Below are positions 13,073 through 21,427 of a stretch of 21,473 bases of DNA, piece by piece; the stretch's first letter is position 1; each line of letters opens with the position of its first letter. The stretch is from JAVWHP01 sp036639955 (lineage in GTDB: Bacteria > Bacillota_I > Bacilli_A > Erysipelotrichales > Erysipelotrichaceae): positions 1-21,473 of the forward strand of contig JAVWHP010000017.1 of the NCBI GenBank assembly GCA_036639955.1, given 5' to 3'. The notes beneath the pieces are model-generated. The model saw nothing but the letters and a program-made list of their open reading frames with translations. It was not told where the DNA came from and did not search any database. Made by a program: the position numbers and the translations under genes.

Positions 13073-15034
13073 ATGAGTATAATTAATCAATTAGATGAAC
13101 ATCTTACAAATATGATAGCTGCTGGAGAAGTTGTAGAAAGACCATCAGGTATTGTTAAAGAACTTATAGAAAACTCTATTGATGCTAAAAGTACTGAGAT
13201 AACTGTTAATATTAAACAAGGTGGTATAGAATTAATTCAAATTATTGATAATGGTATTGGTATGGATAAGACTGATGCTTTATTAGCATTCGAACGTCAT
13301 GCTACTAGTAAGTTATCTAGTATTGATGATTTATGGAATATAAATACGATGGGATTTAGAGGAGAAGCAATTCCGTCAATTGCTTCAGTAAGTAAAATGG
13401 TTTTAACAACTAATGATGGTAGCGAATCAGTTCAAGTTTCTGTCGAATATGGTAGTGATAAAAGAATTAGTGCTTCATCTTTACCAAAAGGGACTAGAAT
13501 AGATGTTATAAATTTATTCCAAAAGACTCCTGCGCGTTTTAAACATTTAAAGAGTCCGAACTATGAATCAACTTTAATTATAGATATAGTTCAGAAATTT
13601 GCTTTAGGTAATCCGAATATTTCTTTTACTTTGATTAGTGATGATCGTCAAGTTTTTTGTTCGTTAGGTAATGGTAAGATTGATCAAATTTTAATGAATA
13701 TTTATTCTAGAGATGTTGCTAAAGGGTGTATACCATTAACGCTTAATGATAACGATTATAATATTAATGGTTTTGCAGTTCTACCATGTTTTGCTCGGGC
13801 TAATAAATATCATATGTATATCTTTATAAATAAAAGGATGGTAAGAAACTATCCCTTACAGAAGGCTATTTTAGATGCATATAGTGCTTATCTTCCTAAT
13901 GATCGATTTCCTATATGTGTTATAAATATAGATATGGACGCTAAATTAGTTGATGTTAATGTGCATCCTAGTAAATGGGAAATACGTTTAAGTAAAGAAA
14001 AACAATTAGATGATCTTGTTAAAAAAGCTGTTGTTAATGCTTTAAATAATCATATGGGTGTTAGTCAAGTGGAACCTTCACAAACTGTGCATACCATTAA
14101 GCCTAAATCAATTAATAAGGAAAAAGTAATAATTCAAGAATTTAATTTCAATAATAATGTAGATACAATAGTAGAACCTCAAGAATCAGTTATGACTTCA
14201 TTTACTAATGATCAAGAAGAAACAATTCCAGAGCGTTTAACAAGAGAATTTAAAGAAAAAACAAATGTTAATAACTGTCATGAATCTGATTCTAAATATA
14301 ATTCTGTTGAAGAATTAGAAGTAAATAAAATAAATGACTGCATGAAGTCAAGTGAACATTTAACAGATGAAATTGATAAAGCAGTTGTAAATGAAGGTGA
14401 AACGGAAGTTGAAAATGAACGAGATAATGTTGAAGAAACAGTTGTTAATCCATCTTTTCCAAACATGGTAGTATTAGCACAATTGAGTGGCAGATATATT
14501 TTAACTCAAGGAGATGAAGGACTATATATTATAGATCAACATGCAGCACAGGAAAGATATCATTATGAGTACATACAACAAAAACTAGAAAATAGCAAAG
14601 AGGATATACAACCATTACTAGTACCTATAACAGTTAATGCTACAAGTTCTGCCTGTATTCACATTGACGACATTAATACTAAACTATCATTTGCTAATAT
14701 AAAGTTAGAAGTATTCGGAGAAAATAAATTAATATTAAGAGAAGTACCTGCTTGGATGATAAACTATGATTTAACTAAGTTTATACAAGATCTAGTAGAT
14801 ATATACTTAAAGAACTATGAAGTTGAAATAGGAACATTAAGAAAACATACGATAGCAACTCTAGCATGCCATTCTTCAATAAGATTTAATCGTAATCTTA
14901 GTTTAGAAGAAATGAAACAAGTAGTTACAGACCTTCGTAAATGTAAACAACCATTCCATTGCCCACATGGAAGACCTACCTTTATATTATTAACTCATAA
15001 AACATTAGAAAAGGACTTTTACCGCCTTGGATAA
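13073..15034 (+). CDS. mutL: DNA mismatch repair endonuclease MutL
   Basis: Nicking endonuclease and coordinator of mismatch repair. The 653-residue protein has the GHKL ATPase (E30 in KELIENS as base, DNGIGM 59-64, GFRGEAI 94-100), a transducer domain, a long acidic variable linker (about 330-460), and a C-terminal endonuclease domain. The metal-binding motif DQHAAQERYHYE (488-499) fits DQHA(x)2E(x)4E, and the other site elements ACHSSIRFN, CPHGRP and the terminal FYR are present. This is the MutH-independent type used by Bacillota. It follows mutS by 11 bases and overlaps miaA by eight. The first part of the gene favours T-ending codons and the endonuclease part A-ending codons (see findings). 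Confidence 0.97.
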   Translation: MSIINQLDEHLTNMIAAGEVVERPSGIVKELIENSIDAKSTEITVNIKQGGIELIQIIDNGIGMDKTDALLAFERHATSKLSSIDDLWNINTMGFRGEAIPSIASVSKMVLTTNDGSESVQVSVEYGSDKRISASSLPKGTRIDVINLFQKTPARFKHLKSPNYESTLIIDIVQKFALGNPNISFTLISDDRQVFCSLGNGKIDQILMNIYSRDVAKGCIPLTLNDNDYNINGFAVLPCFARANKYHMYIFINKRMVRNYPLQKAILDAYSAYLPNDRFPICVINIDMDAKLVDVNVHPSKWEIRLSKEKQLDDLVKKAVVNALNNHMGVSQVEPSQTVHTIKPKSINKEKVIIQEFNFNNNVDTIVEPQESVMTSFTNDQEETIPERLTREFKEKTNVNNCHESDSKYNSVEELEVNKINDCMKSSEHLTDEIDKAVVNEGETEVENERDNVEETVVNPSFPNMVVLAQLSGRYILTQGDEGLYIIDQHAAQERYHYEYIQQKLENSKEDIQPLLVPITVNATSSACIHIDDINTKLSFANIKLEVFGENKLILREVPAWMINYDLTKFIQDLVDIYLKNYEVEIGTLRKHTIATLACHSSIRFNRNLSLEEMKQVVTDLRKCKQPFHCPHGRPTFILLTHKTLEKDFYRLG

Positions 15035-15944
15035 GATATTAGTAATTGTGGGCCCTACAGGAGTAGGTAAAAGTCAATATTCAATAGAATTAGCTAAACG
15101 ATTAAATGGAGAAATAATTAGTGGTGATGCTTATCAAATTTATAAAGCAATGAGTATTGGTACGGCTAAAATAACAAAAGAAGAGATGCAAGGAATTCCA
15201 CATTATTTGGTGGATGAACTATGTTTTGATCATCCATATAGTGTAGCTGATTTTCAAAGAGTGGCACGTGAACATATCCAAACGATCATAAGTAGAGGGA
15301 AGTTACCTATTATTTGTGGTGGAACTGGCCTTTATATAAAAGCTGTACTTTATGATTATGTATTTGAAAAAGAAGAAATAGATGAAGTTTATAAAGATCA
15401 ATTAAAAAACTACAGTAATGAAGAATTATATGAACAATTAAAAGAGATAGATTCTAAAAGTTTAGAGACTATACATGTAAATAACAGACAAAGAGTTGAA
15501 AGAGCTTTATTGATAGCTCATAGTGGAAAACTTAAAAGTGATATAGTAGATGAACAGCAACATAAATTATTATATAATGCGACTATTATAGGTTTAACAT
15601 TACCTAGAGACCAGTTATATGAAAAAATTAATCAAAGAGTAAATGTGATGATGGAAAAAGGTTTATTAAAAGAAATTGAACAACTTATAAAAATAGCTAA
15701 TGATGATAAAATTGAAGATATATGGAATCTACAAGCTATGAAAGGAATAGGCTATAAAGAATGGAAAAGTTACTTTGAAAAAGAAGCTACTAAGGAAGAA
15801 ACTATAGCTTTAATTCAAAAAAACAGTAGGAACTTTGCAAAACGTCAGTATACTTGGTTTAATAATCAACTTGATGTAAATTGGATAAATGTAACTACTA
15901 AAGAACAAACACTAAAAGAAGCATTAGAAATAGTTAAGAATTAG
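15027..15944 (+). CDS. miaA: tRNA dimethylallyltransferase MiaA
   Basis: Transfers a dimethylallyl group to N6 of adenosine 37 in tRNAs reading codons that begin with U. The 305-residue protein shows the P-loop GPTGVGKS (9-16), catalytic D34 in ISGDAYQIYKAMSIGTAK, GGTGLYIKA (98-106), and the R-rich tRNA-binding segment (NNRQRVERAL). The usual DSMQxY reads DAYQIY, so the Ser and Met next to the catalytic Asp are Ala and Tyr; the Asp itself is kept. Start is TTG at 15027: no ATG or GTG fits before the P-loop, and AAGGA lies 11 bases upstream. The first eight bases overlap the end of mutL, so translation is likely coupled. Last gene of mutS-mutL-miaA, as in Bacillus-like genomes where these genes cluster (often with hfq). 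Confidence 0.95.
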   Translation: MDKILVIVGPTGVGKSQYSIELAKRLNGEIISGDAYQIYKAMSIGTAKITKEEMQGIPHYLVDELCFDHPYSVADFQRVAREHIQTIISRGKLPIICGGTGLYIKAVLYDYVFEKEEIDEVYKDQLKNYSNEELYEQLKEIDSKSLETIHVNNRQRVERALLIAHSGKLKSDIVDEQQHKLLYNATIIGLTLPRDQLYEKINQRVNVMMEKGLLKEIEQLIKIANDDKIEDIWNLQAMKGIGYKEWKSYFEKEATKEETIALIQKNSRNFAKRQYTWFNNQLDVNWINVTTKEQTLKEALEIVKN

Positions 15945-16006
15945 CCTAAAAATAGGTAATATTTATGAAAAAAAATGAAATCAACTGAAACAAATGTAAC
16001 GAATTG

Positions 16007-16015
16007 TGGTAAAAT
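16007..16015 (+). promoter_or_regulatory. Extended -10 promoter for the his operon
   Basis: TGG-TAAAAT with weak -35 candidates only (CTGAAA at 15985-15990, 19-base spacer). The predicted start (about 16022) lies at the base of the hairpin at 16017-16043, so promoter and hairpin overlap. Confidence 0.45.
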
Positions 16016-16016
16016 T

Positions 16017-16046
16017 AAAGTAGCTATGTGAAGTGGCTATTTTTTT
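16017..16046 (+). terminator. Terminator-like hairpin between miaA and hisZ
   Basis: AAAGTAGCTA (16017-16026) pairs with TGGCTATTTT (16034-16043), seven-base loop, then more T. It is the best candidate for ending the mutS-mutL-miaA transcript. It is modest because half the stem is A-U. Confidence 0.55.
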
Positions 16047-16075
16047 CTAATACATTAAATTAAGAAACAAGTAAA

Positions 16076-16090
16076 CATACAAAGTGTATG
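16076..16090. repeat. Perfect inverted repeat in the hisZ leader
   Basis: CATACA-AAG-TGTATG, centred 29 bases before the hisZ ATG and downstream of the predicted promoter. It could be a repressor operator or a small leader hairpin. There is no T-box or leader peptide with His codons in this 167-base gap. Confidence 0.45.
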
Positions 16091-16111
16091 GCATGAAAGT
16101 GAGATGTTAAT

Positions 16112-17242
16112 ATGAGCAATAAATATACAATACCAGAAGGAACACGAGATTTAGTACTAGGAGAATGTTGGATCAAAAAGAATCTAACAAACGACCTTGA
16201 ACATATCTTAGATACATGGGGTTATAAAGAAGTTGTAACACCAACTACAGAATTTTATCAAACATTTAATCCAGGATTCCAATACCTAGATGATGAAGAC
16301 ATGTACAAATTCTTTGATAGCAACGGGAGAATATTAGTTCTTAGACCTGATATGACATTGCCAATCGCAAGAGTAGTAGCAACTAGATTTAAGGATAGTG
16401 CTATGCCTTTAAGATTTCGATATACAGCTAACATCTTTCATGTAAATAATAAACTAAGCGGAAGAAGAAATGAATTCAGTGACTGTGGAGTAGAATACAT
16501 TGGAGCTCAAGGATTTGATTCAGATTTAGAAATACTAGTAACTGCATTAGAATCTATGAAAATATTGAAGAACATTAATTATAAATTAGAAATAGGTAAC
16601 ATTAATATATTCAAAGCGGCAGTTAATAATATAAACTTAAGCGAAGAAGAAATAGCAACACTATTAACATTAATGGATAAAAAGAGTCTTAAAGCTTTAG
16701 ATGATTTCTTAGCAAAAACTAATTTAAGTGACCAACATAAATTATTCTTTACAAAATTACCTTGGTTATTTGGAGGAGTTGAAGTATTAGAAGAAGTTAA
16801 AACTGTAGCCTTTAATGATGATATTAAAGATCAAATAAATTATTTAGAAAGACTAAATAATGCTTTAGTAGAATTAGGTTATAAAGATTTAATAACTTTC
16901 GATTTAGGCATGGTACATCGTTTAAGCTATTATTCTGGATTAATATTTAGAGGCTATGCTGATGGAGTAGGAATAACAATTCTTACCGGTGGCCGTTATG
17001 ATAAACTTATCAAGATTTATGGTAGAGATTTACCAGCAGTGGGTTTTGCTATAAAATTAGATGCTTTATTAGAAGTTATAGATGAAGAAATATATCCTAA
17101 ATTAGCTAGAATGATTATAGAGTATCCTGCTAATAAAATTGTTGAAGCTTTATCATTAGCTAAATCTAAGCGAGAAGAAGGACTAGTAGTTGAACTTCAC
17201 CAAAATAATGAATTAACAAATTTGAAGGAAAGAAGGGATTAA
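16112..17242 (+). CDS. hisZ: ATP phosphoribosyltransferase regulatory subunit HisZ
   Basis: Histidyl-tRNA synthetase paralogue that activates short-form HisG and carries its histidine feedback site. The 376-residue protein shows class II synthetase elements: VLRPDMTLPIARVVATR (76-92), motif 2-like FRYTANIFHVNN...GRRNEF (102-122), and motif 3-like GGRYDKL (293-299) followed by AVGFAIKLD. The anticodon-binding domain of a real HisRS is missing, which distinguishes it from hisS, and the next gene is a short HisG, its obligate partner. First gene of the his operon. The ATG has only a weak SD (AGTGAG). Confidence 0.94.
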   Translation: MSNKYTIPEGTRDLVLGECWIKKNLTNDLEHILDTWGYKEVVTPTTEFYQTFNPGFQYLDDEDMYKFFDSNGRILVLRPDMTLPIARVVATRFKDSAMPLRFRYTANIFHVNNKLSGRRNEFSDCGVEYIGAQGFDSDLEILVTALESMKILKNINYKLEIGNINIFKAAVNNINLSEEEIATLLTLMDKKSLKALDDFLAKTNLSDQHKLFFTKLPWLFGGVEVLEEVKTVAFNDDIKDQINYLERLNNALVELGYKDLITFDLGMVHRLSYYSGLIFRGYADGVGITILTGGRYDKLIKIYGRDLPAVGFAIKLDALLEVIDEEIYPKLARMIIEYPANKIVEALSLAKSKREEGLVVELHQNNELTNLKERRD

Positions 17243-17243
17243 C

Positions 17244-17882
17244 ATGAGTATAAGTATAGCTCTAACTAAAGGAAGATTAGAAAAAGAAACAGTAAAGTTG
17301 TTAGATATTGCTGGTTATGGTACTGAAGAACTTAAAGATAAAGGACGTAAACTTGTATTTCATGATACTAAGGAAGATATTAAATATTTTTTGGTTAAAG
17401 CAGCTGATTCTATTACTTATGTAGAACATGGTGTAGCCGATATTGGAGTAGTAGGAAGCGATACTTTAGCAGAAGTAGATGATGACTATTATGAAGTGCT
17501 AGATCTTGAGATTGGTAAATGTAGTTTCATCATGGCTACACTTCCTGATATAGATATCTTTAAAAAGATTGGACATATTAAAATAGGAACTAAATATCCA
17601 ACAGTAACTAAAAACTATTTTAAAAGTAAAGGAATGGATGTAGAAATAATAAAGATAGAAGGTAGTGTAGAACTAGCACCTATCTTAGGGCTATGTGATG
17701 CTATTGTAGATATTACAGAAACTGGAACAACATTAAAAGAAAATGGATTAGTGATATATGATACGGTTTCTGAAATATCAGCAAGAGTAATTGTTAATAA
17801 AGCTAGTTTTAAACTAAAAAGAGAAGAAATAAAAAAAATACTAGATAATCTATCTAGTAGTATAGCTAAAGTAAAAGAATAA
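17244..17882 (+). CDS. hisG: ATP phosphoribosyltransferase, short form (HisG)
   Basis: Catalyses the first and committed step of histidine synthesis: ATP plus PRPP to phosphoribosyl-ATP. At 212 residues it is the short form, lacking the C-terminal regulatory domain found in the roughly 300-residue long form, so it depends on HisZ encoded just upstream. The PRPP-binding motif is visible as CDAIVDITETGTTLKENGL (151-169), and the N-terminal ALTKGRLEKET is typical. One base separates it from the hisZ stop, with AAGGAAAGAAGGG upstream as RBS. Confidence 0.96.
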   Translation: MSISIALTKGRLEKETVKLLDIAGYGTEELKDKGRKLVFHDTKEDIKYFLVKAADSITYVEHGVADIGVVGSDTLAEVDDDYYEVLDLEIGKCSFIMATLPDIDIFKKIGHIKIGTKYPTVTKNYFKSKGMDVEIIKIEGSVELAPILGLCDAIVDITETGTTLKENGLVIYDTVSEISARVIVNKASFKLKREEIKKILDNLSSSIAKVKE

Positions 17883-17915
17883 TTTATATAACAAAGAAAA
17901 AGGAGGTTTCATGAT

Positions 17916-19202
17916 ATGTTAAAAAAACTAAAATGTAATAACGAAACAAAGTTAGAACTAATAAAAGAACTTAAAGCTAGAGAAGGCGAAAGTGATGCTA
18001 ATGTTATTAAAACTGTTAGTGAAGTATTAAAAGATGTTGAATTAAGAAAAGATGAAGCATTATTTGATTATACTAAAAGATTTGATGGGGTTGAGCTTAC
18101 TCATTTAGCTGTTACAAAAGAAGAAATTGACGATTGTTTTAATTTAGTTGACAAAGAATTTATAGCTAATATGGAAGAAGCTAAATCAAATATTGAATTC
18201 TATCATGAAGCCCAAAAGAAAAATGGATTCATATTAACTAAAGCTGATGGAGTATTCCTAGGCCAACGTGTCCAAGCAATCGAAAAAGTAGGAGTATACG
18301 TTCCTGGAGGAACAGCTGCTTATCCATCTAGTGTTTTAATGAATGTTATACCTGCTAAGGTAGCGGGAGTAAAAGAAATAATAATGGTAACACCACCAGA
18401 TAAAAAAGGCGGAATTAATCCATATATAGGAGTAGCCGCTAAGATAGCAGGTGTAGATAAAATTTTTAAAATAGGAGGGGCCCAAGCGATAGGAGCTCTT
18501 GCTTATGGAACAGAAACAATAACAAAAGTAGATAAGATAGTAGGACCAGGTAATACATTTGTAGCAACAGCTAAAAGGCTAGTATTTGGAAGAGTTGATA
18601 TTGATATGATAGCTGGACCCTCTGAAATATTAGTTATTGCAGATGAAGGCGCAGATCCTAGTTATGTGGCTGCCGATCTAATGTCACAAGCAGAACATGA
18701 TAAATTAGCAAGTGCTATACTAATCACAACTTCAAGCAAATTAATTGAAGAAACAGAAATAGAATTAACAAAACAATTAGCAAAACTATCAAGAAAAGAA
18801 ATAATTGAAGCGTCATTAGCAAACTATGGTAAAGCAATATTATGTGAAACAATAGACGAATGTATTGAACTATCAAATCAAGTAGCGCCAGAACACTTAG
18901 AACTAATGATTGAAAATGCAACGGAAAAACTAGGACAAGTAACACATGCGGGATCTGTATTTTTAGGATACTATACACCAGAACCAATAGGAGATTATTT
19001 CGGAGGAACTAATCACGTATTACCAACTAATGGTACAGCAAGATTCTACTCAGCGCTATCTGTAGACAGTTTTATCAAGAAAAGTAGCTTCCTTTACTAT
19101 TCTAATGAAGCAATTCAAAAAGATGGAAACAAAATTATAAATATAGCAGAACATGAAGGATTAAGCGCGCACGCTAACTCTATAAAAGTGAGGATGAAAT
19201 AA
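17916..19202 (+). CDS. hisD: Histidinol dehydrogenase
   Basis: Zinc enzyme for the last two steps of the pathway, L-histidinol to histidine with two NAD+. The 428 residues contain zinc ligands Q258 and H261 (SQAEHDKLA), catalytic E326-H327 (APEHLEL) and the GDYFGGTNHVLPT segment near the C-terminus. Residue numbers coincide closely with the well-studied E. coli enzyme. The RBS is AGGAGG at 17901-17906. A nearer ATG at 17911 is out of frame and opens a three-codon frame (ATG ATA TGT TAA) that overlaps the real ATG at 17916. The 33-base gap from hisG is the largest within the operon. The stop shares a base with the hisC start. Confidence 0.97.
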   Translation: MLKKLKCNNETKLELIKELKAREGESDANVIKTVSEVLKDVELRKDEALFDYTKRFDGVELTHLAVTKEEIDDCFNLVDKEFIANMEEAKSNIEFYHEAQKKNGFILTKADGVFLGQRVQAIEKVGVYVPGGTAAYPSSVLMNVIPAKVAGVKEIIMVTPPDKKGGINPYIGVAAKIAGVDKIFKIGGAQAIGALAYGTETITKVDKIVGPGNTFVATAKRLVFGRVDIDMIAGPSEILVIADEGADPSYVAADLMSQAEHDKLASAILITTSSKLIEETEIELTKQLAKLSRKEIIEASLANYGKAILCETIDECIELSNQVAPEHLELMIENATEKLGQVTHAGSVFLGYYTPEPIGDYFGGTNHVLPTNGTARFYSALSVDSFIKKSSFLYYSNEAIQKDGNKIINIAEHEGLSAHANSIKVRMK

Positions 19203-20221
19203 TGGGCCAATTCATATATGAAAGTACACAAGAAACCGGAGATATAATTCTTAACGCTAATGAGAATAATATAGAATTAGATCCAATTATTAAGAAAGAA
19301 ATACAAGAATCAATAGCGAACATACCATTAAACAGATATCCAGAAAACGAAAACTATGAAATATGTAAAGCCTTTGCTAACTATCTAAAAGTAAGTGTAG
19401 ATGAAGTATGTGCCGGAAACGGATCAGACGCAATGCTATGCCAAGTCATAACAAATGAAATAAATAAAGATGGTGTTTTATACACTATAGACCCAGACTT
19501 CTCAATGTATGATTACTATGTATCAGCTAACCAAGGAAAAATAATAAAATATAAAACAAGAGAAGACGGAAGTTTTTCAGTAGAAGAATTTATAAAAGAA
19601 GGAATTAAACATAAACCTAATTTAATAATATTTTCAAACCCGAACAATCCAACATCAAATATATTAAACAATGAAGAGATACTAGAAATAGTTAAAGCAT
19701 TCCCAAACATTAAAGTAGTAATAGATGAAGCCTATATAGACTTCTCTAATTGTTCTGTAGTAAAATATATTAATGAATATAATAATTTATTAGTAACAAG
19801 AACGATGTCAAAAGCATGGGGAATGGCAGGTATAAGAGTAGGTTTCCTAATAGCTAATAGTAATTATATGCTAAAATTCAAAGCTATGAAAGTACCCTAC
19901 AATTTAAATAGTATTTCCCAGGTTATAGGTACTATAGTACTAAATCATATTAATATATATGAAAGAAATGTAGCAACATTAATTACAGAAAGAGAACAAT
20001 TATTAACGGAATTAAAAAAGATTAAAGCAATTAAAGTTTATCCAAGTAATTCAAATTTTATATTTGGAAGAAGTGAAAATAAACTTAAAATGATAGAAGG
20101 GCTTAAGGCTAGTGGTATAGTAATTAGAAATTATAGTGAAAATAATTCTTTTAGAATAAGTGTAGGAACACATGAAGAGAATGTTAAAATTATAGAAGTT
20201 TTAAATTCTATATTTGCATAA
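19202..20221 (+). CDS. hisC: Histidinol-phosphate aminotransferase
   Basis: PLP enzyme converting imidazole acetol phosphate and glutamate to histidinol phosphate and 2-oxoglutarate. The 339 residues have fold-type I motifs: GNGSDAMLCQ (73-82, phosphate-binding), FSNPNNPTSN (Asn for PLP), VIDEAYIDFS (Asp pairing with the pyridine nitrogen) and the Schiff-base K204 in TMSKAWGMAGIRVGF. It is at the short end for HisC but complete, with the C-terminal NSFRISVGT carrying the substrate-binding Arg. The ATG overlaps the hisD stop by one base (TAATG). It sits between hisD and hisB. Confidence 0.95.
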   Translation: MGQFIYESTQETGDIILNANENNIELDPIIKKEIQESIANIPLNRYPENENYEICKAFANYLKVSVDEVCAGNGSDAMLCQVITNEINKDGVLYTIDPDFSMYDYYVSANQGKIIKYKTREDGSFSVEEFIKEGIKHKPNLIIFSNPNNPTSNILNNEEILEIVKAFPNIKVVIDEAYIDFSNCSVVKYINEYNNLLVTRTMSKAWGMAGIRVGFLIANSNYMLKFKAMKVPYNLNSISQVIGTIVLNHINIYERNVATLITEREQLLTELKKIKAIKVYPSNSNFIFGRSENKLKMIEGLKASGIVIRNYSENNSFRISVGTHEENVKIIEVLNSIFA

Positions 20222-20233
20222 GGAGGCTATAAA

Positions 20234-20815
20234 ATGATAAGAAAATCAGAAATTAATCGTAAGACTAAAGAAACAGAAGTAATGGTTAAATTAGATTTAG
20301 ATGGTAGTGGTAAATCTGTTGTTAATACAGGTGTTGGATTTTTAGACCATATGCTAAGACTTATGGCATTTCATGCTAAAATAGATTTAAATGTTGAAGC
20401 TACAGGTGATATTGATGTTGATGATCACCACTTAATTGAAGATGTAGGAATTACATTAGGAACTTGTTTATTGGAAGCTTTAGGAAAAAAAGAAGGCATT
20501 CAGCGTTATTCCACTGTATATTTGCCAATGGATGAAGCGCTAGCTAGAGTATGTATTGATATTTCAGGAAGAAGTTATTTAGTATTTAATGCTGAATTTA
20601 ATCGCGAAAATATAAATGGATTCTCAACTGAGATGGTAGAAGAATTTTTAAGAGCAGTAGCGTTTAATATGAAAACTACACTGCATGTTGAAATTGAATA
20701 TGGAACAAACGACCATCATAAAATAGAAGCCATATTTAAAGGTTTTGGAAAAGCACTTAAAGAAGCAATTAAGGTAGATGGAACTGAACTACCATCAACT
20801 AAAGGTATTATATAA
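20234..20815 (+). CDS. hisB: Imidazoleglycerol-phosphate dehydratase
   Basis: Dehydrates imidazole glycerol phosphate to imidazole acetol phosphate. The 193 residues correspond to the monofunctional enzyme; the phosphatase domain of the enterobacterial HisB fusion is absent, so a separate histidinol phosphatase must exist elsewhere. The two manganese-binding His clusters are seen in FLDHMLRLMAFHA (36-48) with DDHHLIEDVGI (62-72), and in the C-terminal TNDHHKIEAIFKGF. The RBS AGGAGG (20221-20226) precedes ATG 20234. hisH starts on the next base after the stop. Confidence 0.96.
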   Translation: MIRKSEINRKTKETEVMVKLDLDGSGKSVVNTGVGFLDHMLRLMAFHAKIDLNVEATGDIDVDDHHLIEDVGITLGTCLLEALGKKEGIQRYSTVYLPMDEALARVCIDISGRSYLVFNAEFNRENINGFSTEMVEEFLRAVAFNMKTTLHVEIEYGTNDHHKIEAIFKGFGKALKEAIKVDGTELPSTKGII

Positions 20816-21427
20816 ATGATTGTTATTATAGATTATGGAATGGGAAATCTTAAAAGTGTATATAATGCACTTTTAAGAATAGAATGTGAAACTAAAATAT
20901 CTAATAAAGAAGAAGATATTATAAATGCTGATGGACTAATACTACCAGGAGTAGGAGCTTTTGAGGATTGTATGTTAAACCTAACAAATAGTGGTTTAAT
21001 TCCAGTTATTAAAAGTGAAGTAGCTAAAGGAAAGCCTTTATTAGGAATATGTTTAGGTATGCAAATACTTTTTGAAAAAGGTTATGAAGGAAACGAAACT
21101 TCAGGTTTAGGCTTATTAAAAGGCAATATTAAACTTATGCATGATTCAGAAGTTCGCATACCTCATATTGGTTGGAATAACTTAATCATTAATAATGAGG
21201 ATCCGATAGCTAAAAATTTATCAAACAATAGTTATGTTTATTACGTGCATAGTTACTGTGCAACTGAAATGAACGAAACAGAGTTAGTTGCTTATAGTAC
21301 ATACGGAACTATCAAAATTCCAGGACTTGTAAGAAAAGGTAATGTTATGGGAGCACAATTTCATCCTGAAAAATCAGGAGAAGAAGGCTTAACAATATTA
21401 AAGAATTTTAAGGAGATCGTAGAATGA
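20816..21427 (+). CDS. hisH: Imidazole glycerol phosphate synthase, glutaminase subunit HisH
   Basis: Glutaminase half of the HisH-HisF complex that supplies ammonia for imidazole ring closure. The 203 residues form a class I glutamine amidotransferase with nucleophile C79 in LLGICLGMQILF and the His-Glu pair H183 and E185 in GAQFHPEKSG. The N-terminal IIDYGMGNLKSV is typical. It starts immediately after hisB, without a gap. The TGA stop overlaps the hisA start in ATGA, which also shows that TGA is a stop codon in this organism. Confidence 0.97.
   Translation: MIVIIDYGMGNLKSVYNALLRIECETKISNKEEDIINADGLILPGVGAFEDCMLNLTNSGLIPVIKSEVAKGKPLLGICLGMQILFEKGYEGNETSGLGLLKGNIKLMHDSEVRIPHIGWNNLIINNEDPIAKNLSNNSYVYYVHSYCATEMNETELVAYSTYGTIKIPGLVRKGNVMGAQFHPEKSGEEGLTILKNFKEIVE

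Noticed and set aside
10291..16007. Shared 9-mer ACGAATTGT at 10291 and 15999
   Set aside because: Many 9-mers are expected to repeat by chance in 21 kb of AT-rich DNA, and the flanks differ.
15945..16111. T-box or His attenuator leader before hisZ
   Set aside because: No T-box bulge sequence, no specifier stem, no run of His codons; the leader is too short.
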